Positions 24,201 to 36,200 of a DNA stretch of 64,000 bases are shown in pieces. This DNA is from Liolophura sinensis (lineage: Eukaryota > Mollusca > Polyplacophora > Chitonida > Chitonidae), in contig NC_088295.1 of assembly GCF_032854445.1 (NCBI RefSeq), positions 93,549,805 to 93,613,804 on the forward strand, in the 5' to 3' direction. Numbering within the stretch: position 1 is the first letter of the stretch; every line of letters starts with the position of its first letter. The notes under the pieces were generated by a model. It was not told the origin of the DNA and made no database searches. It saw only the letters and a list, made by a program, of their open reading frames with translations. Both the position numbers and the translations under genes were made by a program.

Positions 24201-27200
24201 CCAAATATCTGGGTTTGTATTCTGAGATAAGAATTGATAGACTTTTTAATAAGTTGTGGACAACCGAAAATATTAATTGACAAGATGAGATTTCAAAAGA
24301 CTTAGCAATAACGTGTGTACAATGCAAAATCTGAATTGATATACTAAGGTAACATTTAGTAGACTTTCCAAAAAAATATGCCCGAAACTTGAATTCATAT
24401 TCGGCTGACATCTGCCTGATAGGCTGGAGATACGCTACAACGTGTGAAGGTACTGATCTCAGATATTTTGAATTGTCAGGATGAATTACCTTTGGCTGAC
24501 AATTCAGTGTGGTTTGTTTCTGTTTGTTTATTGCAGTTGACATGCCCAGAGTCGAACCGCCGCATGTTACACGGATCAGTGTGAACAAGACCGGTGCCAA
24601 CAAACAGGATTTGACGCTGACGTGTGTGGCCTCCGGGGAACCGGCCCCTGGGATGCACTTCTACAGGCAATCTGATGATGGCAACTTCTACCTTGTGCTG
24701 GTATTGTACCAATAAACCTCAACCGTTCTCCACTCATGAACAATATCCAAGATTCCCTCAGTGGATCTCCGTAGATATGTGGGGTGGCAACGTTATGTTG
24801 TGACACAAACGTGTTCTTGTTATATTTTGTGATCTTTATTTTGATGATAAATTCTTTTTATGCACCGCCATAGAACACGACATTAGCCACATGCATATCC
24901 ATTGTTGTTGACTTGTAGCCTGCTTCAGAAGAGGACATCTCGGAGAGACGAGGAGCAGGGGAGACAGCCCTTCAGCTTGTCATCAAAGACTTCACCTTGG
25001 AGGATTTCGGCCTCTACCGATGCGCCGCGGCCAATCTTGGAGGGACAGTGTCTCAAACCTTCAACGTGCAGATAGATGGTGAGTGAGGCCTATGCTATGA
25101 ATCATGAAATTACGTTTTACTCGGAAGCTCTCCAACAGAGCGGCACACATCCCGACATCTATGACTGAAGGCTCGTGCCTAGTGGTACGGTTTGTTTAAT
25201 TGGGATTTATTTTAACTAGGTGCAAAATATCATTGCCGAAATGTATAGTGTATTAACGAAAAATGTCTTTATGGCCTTAATAGGCATTCAGTGCCGCACC
25301 AAACATCAGTTTGGGGTGAAATCTTGGGTCTAATTTCTTGATTTACGCATATGTAACCAGTCAGAGAAACAGAATAAGAAACACGACGCAAAATTTTCTA
25401 TTAGGTAGATGATTCGATGAGCTAGAGGAAATTTGCTATATTGTTTGTAGTTATGTTGTATTGTTGACAGATATGCTGTATTGTTGATAGATATATGGTA
25501 TTGTTGATTGGTACTGTTGGTAGATATGTTGTGGTGTTCATAGCTGTGTTGTATTGTTGATAGGTATGTTGTATTTTTTATAGATATGTTGTATTGTTGG
25601 TAGATACGTTGTATTGCTTATAAATATATTGTATTGTTGACAGATACCCCTCGGGAAGATCAGGAGAGGCCTTACATTACCCGGATTTTTGTGGATAGGT
25701 CTGGTGATGACCCCAGAGATGTAATGTTGACGTGTGTGGCTAATGGCGTACCGGCGCCACAAATGCGCTGGCGTCCGAGAGATTTGTCTGGTTCGGATAT
25801 TACCCTGGTGCGTTATGTCAGTATTATCTGTTCAATGTTTTCAAACTATACATGTTGTGTATTTTTTGCTATTAGGACGTAGACGGATTTAATGATAAAG
25901 ACTGTCGAAATGAAATATTACAGCGGCACCTATTTTTCTTTCAGCCATCAAACCGTTTCGATGTTGAGCAAGTCAGATTTGAGGACTACAGCGTGATTGT
26001 TCTGACAATAAAACGGGCAACTTTCGCCGACGATCGGACGTTTATCTGTGAAGCAGCTAACATCGTGGATCGCGTCACACAACCATTCAGCCTCCGCGTC
26101 TTTGGTAACCTGCCATTTACTTAGTCCTTGTTTGTCACTGCTCACTATCATGAAATATGAAGATCTTAGTTTTGGCCCTGTTTCCCATAAGTTCAATAAA
26201 TTGCTTCAGGTGGTAGTTGTTCGTTATGCCCAACATACAGTCAAAGTACATTGAAGATGTTGCAGAAACGCGTTTGCTTGAGACAAAAACACTTTTGCTT
26301 TAGACAAAAACGCGTTTGCTTTAGACAAAAACACGTTTGCTTGAGACAAAAACACGTTTGCTTTAGACAAAAACGTTGGTGAAATCAGGCCTATAAATTA
26401 ACATATACTGTCATTGTGTTGCAAATCTTTACTTAAAACCAGAGACGTAACGACATTGTAATAGCTTGTGGTTGTATGGCATATATTACCGGTAAAACCC
26501 GGCCTGTTTTCAATTTATCCCATTAAGTGTTTTCCAACTGTTCATATGTATGCCTAAAAAGTAGCATCACAGTCGCCTCTAGCACCATGAAATAAACAGA
26601 AAAATGCAATGTTAGTTGCGATTGATTAGACATCCCTTGTCTAGAGAGAGGTGGATACACGAAAGTGACAGCTATGCGTGTTTACTTGCAGCTACGCCAC
26701 CTGAAGATCTGTTGGCGCCTAAAGTTTCGTCATTTTACGTTAACCAATCGGGGGCAGACGTAAATATGTACTGCGTGGCTGATGGTCAGCCTCCCCCGGA
26801 CCTCTACCTGTCTAAGTTAGACGCCACAGGCAACTATATTGCCGTCAAGGTAAGATACACAAGCCATCTTCATCGGACCAGGTTTCAAGCATGCAGCAAT
26901 TGATGGTTATTCCACCGGTGAATACTGTGTTAAAAGTTGACAATAAATATTCTACTGTTAGTGAGGTTGAATCGCATTTGAAAACCTACGTTTATCTAGT
27001 TTTCAGTTACTCTGTGTTTTGTTCTCAACTACTCTTGCCTCCTCAGCCACGCATTGGTCTGGATTTCACCCAGAAGAAAGAGGACCAGAGGACAATATTG
27101 AGATTACACATTAAAGACGCCTCCGAGGCAAACGTTGGTGATTACATTTGTACAGCCTCTAGTTTGATTGGAACAAGCCGACGCAAGTTTGAATTTACTG

Positions 27201-30200
27201 TCAAAGGTAAGGTGATGGACTGAGATATCAAGTCGTAGATTAGATCTGTTTGTGAATAATTATGCTTCCGTGGTAACACAATGATCTGTGCGTAGATATA
27301 TAGCGAGATTCCATTATAGAATAGACAGTAGTCTCTTTGGGTACAACATGGCCGGAGTGATCCCATGTTGGGCTGTGGGATAACTTCAAGATTCCGTATT
27401 GGACTGTGGGATAACTTCAAGATTCCATATTGGGTTGTGGGATAACTTCAAGATTCCATGTTGGGCTGTGGGATAACTTCAAGATTCCATATTGGGTTGT
27501 GGGATAACTTCAAGATTCCATATTGGGCTGTGGGATAACTTCAAGATTCCATATTGGACTGTGGGATAACTTCAAGATTCCATATTGGGTTGTGGGATAA
27601 CTTCAAGATTCCATATTGGGTTGTGGGATAACTTCAAGATTCCATATTGGGTTGTGGGATAACTTCAAAATTCCATGTTGGGCTGTGGGATAACTTCAAG
27701 ATTCCATATTGGGTTGTGGGATAACTTCAAGATTCCATATTGTGCTGTGGGATAACTTCAAGATTCCATATTGGGTTGTGGGATAACTTCAAGATTCCAT
27801 ATTGGGTTGTGGGATAACTTCAAGATTCCGTATTGGACTGTGGGCTAACTTCAAGATTCCATATTGGGTTGTGGGATAGCTTCAAGATTCCGTATTGGGT
27901 TGTGGGATAACTTCAAGATTCCATGTTGGGTTGTGGGATAACTTCAAGATTCCATGTTAGGCTGTGTGATAACTTCAAGATTCCATGTTGGGCTGTGGGA
28001 TAACTTCAAGATTCCATATTGGGTTGTGGGATAACTTCAAGATTCCATGTTGGGCTGTGGGATAACTTCAAGATTCCATATTGGGTTGTGGGATAACTTC
28101 AAGATTCCATATTGGGTTGTGGGATAACTTCAAGATTCCATGTTGGGCTGTGGGATAAGTTCAGGATTCCATATTGGGTTGTGGGATAACTTCAAGATTC
28201 CGTATTGGGTTGTGGGATAACTTCAAGATTCCGTATTGGGTTGTGGGATAACTTCAAGATTCCATGTTGGGCTGTGGGATAACTTCAAGATTCCATATTG
28301 GGTTGTGGGATAACTTCAAGATTCCATATTGGGTTGTGGGATAACTTCAAGATTCCATATTGGGTTGTGGGATAACTTCAAGATTCCATATTGGGTTGTG
28401 GGATAACTTCAAGATTCCATATTGGGTTGTGGGATAACTTCAAGATTCCATGTTGGGCTGTGGGATAACTTCAAGATTCCATATTGGGTTGTGGGATAAC
28501 TTCAAGATTCCATATTGGGCTGTGGGATAACTTCAAGATTCCATATTGGGTTGTGGGATAACTTCAAGATTCCATATTGGGTTGTGGGATAACTTCAAGA
28601 TTCCATGCTGGGTTGTGGGATAACTTCAAGATTCCATATTGGGTTGTGGGATAACTTCAAGGTTCCGTATTGGGTTGTGGGCTAACTTCAAAATTCCATA
28701 TTGTGCTGTGGGATAACTTCAAGATTCCATGTTGGGCTGTGGGATAACTTCAATATTCCATGATGGGTTGTGGGATAACTTCAAGATTCCATGTTGGGCT
28801 GTGTGATAACTTCAAGATTCCATATTGGGTTGTGGGACAACTTCAAGATTCCGTATTGGGTTGTGGGATAACTTCAAGATTCCATGATGGGTTGTTAGAT
28901 CTTCACGATTCTATGATGGGTTGTGAGACCTTCAAGATTCCATGCTGGGTTGTGGGATAACTTCAAGATTCCATATTGGGTTGTGGGATTATTTCAAGAT
29001 TCCATATTGGGTTGTGGGGTAACTTCAAGATTCCGTGTTTGGTTGTGAGATCTTCAAGATTCCATGATGGGTTGTTAGATCTTCAAGATTCCATGATGGG
29101 TTGTTAGACCTTCAAGATTCCATGCTGGGTTGTGGGATCTTCAACATTCCATGATGGGTTGTGGGATTTTCAATATCCATGTTGGGTTGTTTGACCTGCA
29201 AGATTCCATGTTGGGTTGTGCGGTCTTCAAGATTTCATGTTGGGTTATAGGATCTTCAAGATTCCATGATGGGTTGTGGGATTTTCAATGTCCATGTTGG
29301 GTTGTTTGACCTGCAAGATTCCATGTTGTGTTGTGGGATCTTCAACATTCCATGATGGGTTGTGGGATTTTCAATATCCATGTTGGGTTGTTTGACCTGC
29401 AAGATTCCATGTTGGGTTGTGCGGTCTTCAAGATTTCATGTTGGGTTGTAGGATCTTCAAGATTCCATGTTGGGTTGTGGGATCTTCAAGATTTCATGTC
29501 GGGTTGTGGGATCTTCAAGATTCCATTTTGAGTTGTGGGATAACTTCAAGATTCCACGTTGTGTTGTGGGATCTTCACTTTTCTTCACGATTCTTTGCTG
29601 GGTTGTACGATAACTTCAAGATTCCATGCTGGATTGTGGGATCTTCACGATTTCATGCTGAGTTGTGGGATCTTCAAGATTACATGCTGGGTTGTGGGAT
29701 CTTCAAGATTACATGCTGGGCTGTGGGATTTTCAAGATTCCATGCTGGGTTTTGGGATAACTTTAAGATTCCATGCTGGGTTTTGGAATAACTTCAAGAT
29801 TTCATGCTGGGTGTGGGATAACTTCAAGATTCCTTCTACTCTCTCTATTTTTATGATTTCAACCGCAGAAATTATGCCAGTGGAGGTTCAAGGTAGGCCG
29901 TACGTAAGGCGAATCCTGGTAGACGAGCCGCAGGAAGGCAGCAAAGTTCTTAAGGTGAAGTGCTTTGGGGAGGGGGACCCTTCACCTAACATGATGTTTT
30001 TCCGAAGAAACGCCCAATCAGGCCTTGATGAAAGGATTAAGGTAATGGCAGCACAAAGATTTTTATGAGGTTAGCACATCTTCACCGCCGCATGGTGGCC
30101 TGTGGACATGTAAGCCTGTCCTCTCTCAACTATGAGGTGTACTTTAACGGGATGGTGACGTTTAGGCACTGTAAATTTGTGGTGTTCCATTATGTTTTTG

Positions 30201-33200
30201 ACATCAACATCTTAAGGTCTGGGGCTAAGTTTTTCCTTTTGATAAATGCACAGGAACATGTATTTGTGCAACGATGTGTTGTGCAATTTTAGAAATGTTT
30301 TCCAAAGTTTCATGAGATAAATACATGTCAACAAGACGATGCCACGCTGACGAGATTGCCATCAGCTTATTTATGTTTGTATGAAGGCTTTAACTCACAT
30401 GTACCACATATATCAACACCATAAGTCCAAATCAATTCAGAGGATACCACGGTAAAATTAGATTAGCACTGAGGTCTTGGTTAAACTGACACTTAGTATA
30501 TCTGGACAGTGGGCTGCATCAAAATAAATCTCCACGCTTTGCATGCTTTTTCATGTTCTCTGTATCGTATTTGTTTGAATTGCTTTCAAGAGTGGCGGTC
30601 GGTATAAGGTACGGAAAGTTAACCTGCCAGACGGCGTGTTGCTGGAAGTGAAGGTGTCGGATGCTGGACCTAGTGACACGGGCGTTTACATCTGCAGAGC
30701 TGTTAATAAGAAAGGCACATACAGAACCAAGTTCAACCTCACGGTGGAAGGTATTCATATTAAGTCGTTGTTGATGAGCTAAATTAATCGACCTGTCTAT
30801 TAAATATATATCCTAAAACAGTTACACCTTTGAATGTAAAACATGTATGTCGGTAACTGTTATTAGTAACTGACAGCAGAAACAGAAATGCTCGCAACCA
30901 AACGATCTTCTCAGAACTTCTGTTATATTTGTGTTTATGTCAGATGCCATGTTTAGCATTATTGAAACGAGTGAAAGATTTACTTATATTTTTATTACAG
31001 CGTAAGTGCTTTTCATTTCTTTCAACAGCGTAAAACCGCTCAAATAAGTTACACGAGATATAATATCCATTTGCTCCTCCCTAAAATCTTGGAGTAAACG
31101 AATCTATGTAGGTGTGTTACAGTCAAAAGTAGATTTTATCACTGGAACTGCTAGGTTTGTGTAAGATTATTGTATAAGGGAAGTTTAAACCCTTTCATCC
31201 GTCTCTTTACTCAGAATTTACGACTGTGCGAAAAGGTGCGCCAGAATTCATTCAGCCTCGGGTGGAGAGAACAGGAAATAATGGCGAGGATGTTCAGGTC
31301 ACGTGTCGAGCTCGCGGAGATCCAGCTCCGGACATGCTGTTCCTCCGCCAGGAAAAGGACGGACCAGAGACTAAGTACCAGGCAATTACGGTAATTATCT
31401 GTCATGACCAGAGATCAAGTACTGGGCAATAAGTGAAAGTATCGGTCAGTCCCAGAGATCAACTACGAGGCAATTATGGTAAGTATCTGGAGATCAAGTA
31501 CCTGGTTATTATGTCAGGATCAGAGATTGAGTACCACGCAATTACGGTAAGTATGTGTCAGCATCAGAGATCAAGTAGCAGGCAATTACGGTAAGTATCT
31601 GTCAGGACCAAGGATCGATTACCTGACAAGTGCGGTAAGTATCTGTCTGGGCCGGAGATCAAGTACCATACAAGTGCGGAAAGTATCTGTTTGGGCCAGG
31701 GATCGAGTACCTGACAAGCGCGGTAAGTTTCTGTCAGGGCCAGAGACCAAGTACCAGGCAATTACGGTAAGTATCTGTTTGGGCCAGGGATCGAGTACCA
31801 TACAAGTACGGTAAGTATCTGTTTGGGCCAGGGATCGAATACCTGACAAGTGCGGTAAGTATCTGTCTGGACCAGAGACCAAGTACCAGGCAATTACGGT
31901 AAGTATCTGTTTGTGCCAGGGATCGAGTACCTGACAAGTGCGGTAAGTATCTGTTTGGACGAGAGATCAAGTACCAGACAATTACGGTATGGACTAGAGA
32001 TAAGGTAACTGGCAATAAAGGCAAGTATGTGTCAGTGCCAGAGACCAAGTACCAGGTAATTACGGTAAGTATCTGTTTGTGCCAGGGATCGAGTACCTGA
32101 CAAGTGCGGTAAGTATCTGTTTGGACGAGAGATCAAGTACCAGACAATTACAGTAAGGACTAGAGATAAGGTAACTGGCAATAAAGGCAAGTATGTGTCA
32201 GTGCCAGAGACCAAGTACCAGGTAATTACGGTAAGTATCTGTCAGGGCGAGAGATCGAGTACCTGACAATTACTGTAAGAAGTATCTGCCAAGGCTAGTA
32301 ACCAAGTAGCAGACAATTACCGTAAGTATCCGTAGATACTTAGTAGATTGACGGTGGGATTCATATTTTCATGTGGTGTATTTTGGGCAGACTGACGGTG
32401 GGATTAATATTTTCATGTGGTGTATTTTGGGCAGACTGACGGCAGGTACATAGTGGAGGAGAAGAAAGGTGAGGTGGAGACCGTGCTAAAGGTGACCATT
32501 CGACAAGCCAGATCCTCGGACGCCGGCACGTATGTGTGCTCGGCCAGGAACAGAAAGGGCTCCCCCAGACAACAGTTCACATTGAGCATACAAGGTAAGT
32601 GTCGGCCGCCATCAAGCTGACAGCTCAAACTACAATGCTTCAGTGCAATTAACATAGATCTGATTTTACCTATAAGCACCCAAGAGGATACAAGCGCGTG
32701 GTTTCCAACAGGGCGTCTCTTCTTTATAGATCTCTTCTGTATAGATCTCTTCTTATACTTAACTAGATTACCTTTTCTGTGTGGCTCTTTTAAAGTGTTT
32801 TCTCAGCTTTGTCAGTCTAGAGTCAAATTCTTCCGCCGTCGAACCAATGCGGTTGTTGCGTAAGTAGGTCTGTCTGTTATCTGCACCTTGATGCCTGAAG
32901 TTTGGAATGCTTTTCATGAAACAAGCAAATACGGAATTTTATTGCACGGTTTATAGTTATTGTAAAGTACTATGAACTAATAACACTACACAATCAAATA
33001 GCACGCTTGGTTGAGTATGCTGCACGTGCTGAGTGATAATGCTATTCCCGACCATTCTGCAGACCGGTGAGCACGTCCATATACAGCTTGATACTGAATT
33101 TCTGACAACTGCTCGTCCTGTATCCAGTGCTTGTGAACCTTGATGGCGTCGTACCCGCGCCCAGTCAGGTAACTGGTGAGGTGAGGATCACCTGTAGTCT

Positions 33201-36200
33201 CACGTGAGAAGGATAATAGTCAGGTACCTGGTGAGGTGCGGATCCCCTGTGGCCTTGCGCCAGGTGGTTTGTCATGTACTGGGAGGTGTGGATCCCCTGC
33301 TGTCTCACATCAGAAGGTTAATGGTCAGGTACCTGGTGAGGTGTGGATCCCCTGTGGCCTCGCACCAGGTGCTTTGTCATGTACTGGGAGGTGTGGATCC
33401 CCGGCTGTCTCATGTCAGAAGCTTAAAAGTCAGATACCTTGTAAGGTAAGGTACTGGGAGGTGTGGATCCTCTGTGGTCTCACGTGAGAAGGTTAATAGT
33501 CAGACGCCTGCCGAGGATCCCTTGGAGTTTCACGTCAGAAGGTTAATCAGGTACTGGTGAGGTGCGGATCCCCTGTGCCTCAAGTCAGGAGGTTAGTCAG
33601 ATACTGGGGAGATGTGCTCCACCGATGTCTCACCCCAGGAACTTTGTCCTGTACAGGGGAGTTGTGGATCCCCTGTGGTCTCACGTCGGAAAGTTAGTGA
33701 AGTACTGGTGGGGTGCCCATCCTCTGTGGCCTCATGTGAAGAGGTTAGTCAGGTACTGGTGAGGTGGGAATCCCCTGCGGCCTCATGAGATTAGTCATAT
33801 ATTGGTGAGAGGTGGATTCCTGTGGTCTCACGTCAGAAGGTTGGTCATATATTGGGGAGAATTGGATCCCCTGTGGTCTCACGTCAGGAGGTTTGTTACG
33901 TCAGGGTTTTAGTCAGGTATCTGGACGGGTGTTCATCCCCTGTTGGGTCAGATCAAGTACCTAGTGTGGTGTGGATCGCCTGTGGCCTCACGCCCTGAGG
34001 TTAGTCAGGTGCCTGAGTAGGTAAGTCAGTGAGGTGCGGATCCATTGTGGACTCAAGCCAGGGGGTTAGATACTGATGAGATGCGCTCCACTGTGGTTTC
34101 TTGTCAGCAGGTTAGCCGGGTACTGGGGAGGTGCTGATCCCCTGTGGCCTTGCGGCAGGTGGTTTGTCATGTACTGCGGATGTGTGGAACGCCTTTGGTC
34201 TCACGTCGGAAAGTTAGTGAAGTTCTGGTGGGGTGCCCATCCTCTGTGGTTTCACGTCAAGAGGTTAGTCATATACTGGGGAGGAGTGGATCCCCTGTGG
34301 TTTCACGTCAAGAGGTTAGTCATATACTGGGGAGGAGTGGATCCCTTGTGGTCTCACGTCAGGAGGTTAGTCATATACTGGGGAGGAGTGGATCACCTGT
34401 GGTCTCACGTCAGGAAGTTTGTCAGTTACTCGTGAGGTGTGGATCTCTTGTGATATCACGTCAGAGTTTTAGTCAGGTGTTTATCACCCTGTTGGGTCAG
34501 ATCAAGAGGTATTAAGGTACCTAGTGAGGTGTGGATCGCCTGTTGTCTCACGCCCTGAGGTTAGTCAGGTGTCAGAAGGGCAAGTCAGTGAGGTGCAGAT
34601 CCATTGTGGTCTCACGCCGGGAGGTTAGTCAGATGCCTGGGGCGGTGCGGATCCCCTGTGATATCACGTCAGGAAATTTGTGACATCACAAGCTTTGTCA
34701 GGTAGCTGGTGAGTCGTGGTTTTGTCTTAGGACTCACCACCAGCCATACTTTATGCCTTAAAATGAGTAGTTTTGAGGACGGTGTAAAATGAATAAACAG
34801 CTGTATAATGAATAAACACTGGAAATGTGTTTGCACTACTTGTCAACACTGGTTGCACGATGTCCAGTTAACAGGCTTTTAACCCATCATGTATTACAGA
34901 TGGCTTTAACACACCGTGCATGTTGTATATCAGCGAAACCAGCTAAGCTGGTCTTTGAATGAGTTTATGTTTCCTACATTCTGCCCCTGCATAAACGACC
35001 GGCGTGGCCTACTTTGAGAAACATCTGTGATATCTATCCTCAGCATCGTGCAAATCCTTTGGCAAAATTTGGTGGTATAATTGACAACCTGTTGCTTCCT
35101 CACATCTCTTGCCCCCAGACGAGGACACGCTGCCTGAAAAGCCGTATGGCTTGAGGACTTTATCGTTTGAGCATTCTATTTTGGTGTTATGGTCGCCTCC
35201 AGCAGACCCCAGGAGAGATCTCTCGGGATATCACGTGGGGTATGGCGTCGGCTTTCCCGATCTCTTCAAGGTTGAACTTCCGGCTGATCAGTTATCGTAT
35301 GTCATCAGAAACCTCAGTGAGTAGACCACGTTCATTCTTACACTAGAAATATGGCCGCTCCTAAGAGATCTACAGGTGTAGAGATATATGTATGGCCTGT
35401 TATAAAAGATGCACATTTATAGAGAGATATGACAATTTATAACAAATGCACAGCTGCAGCTTGACTTTATAACAGATGCAGAGCGGTAGAGATCTATGAC
35501 ATTTTATAACTGCTGTGCAGCTGCAGAGAGCTATGATCTTTTATAGCAGATGCAGAGCTGTAGAGAGGTATCACTTTTTATAACAGATGCACAGCTGTAG
35601 CTTGACTGGAGACTTACCGGTATAACAGATGTACAGCTGTAGGTTGACTGGAGACCTACCGGTATAACAGATGCACAGCTGTAGGTTGACTGGAGACTTA
35701 CTGGTATAACAGATGCACAGCTGTAGGTTGACTGGAGACTTACCGGTATAACAGATGCACAGCTGTAGGTTGACTGGAGACCTGCTGGTATAACAGATGC
35801 ACAGCTGTAGGTTGACTGGAGACTTACCGGTATAACAGATGCACAGCTGTAGGTTGACTGGAGACCTACTGGTATAACAGATGCACAGCTGTAGGTTGAC
35901 TGGAGACTTACTAATATAACAGATGCACAGCTGTAGGTTGACTGGAGACCTACTGGTATAACAGATGCACAGCTGTAGGTTGACTGGAGACTTACTAATA
36001 TAACAGATGCACAGCTGTAGGTTGACTGGAGACCTACTGGTATAACAGATGCACAGCTGCAGAGAGCGGAGACCTTTTATAGCAGATGTACAGCTGTACA
36101 AAGCTATGACCTTTTAAAACAGATGAACAGCTGTGCTCTGTCCTTAGACTTACTGATACAACAGATGGACAGCTCCAGAGAGCTATGACCCTTTGAAACA

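Noticed and set aside
27350-29835. Possible CRISPR-like array because of regular 31-bp spacing
   Set aside because: There are no unique spacers; the units are contiguous and near-identical, in a eukaryotic intron. It is a minisatellite.
35571-36101. Open frame of 176 codons on the - strand made of repeated LQLCICYTSRSPVN
   Set aside because: Pure product of the 42-bp minisatellite in the FN3-1 intron.
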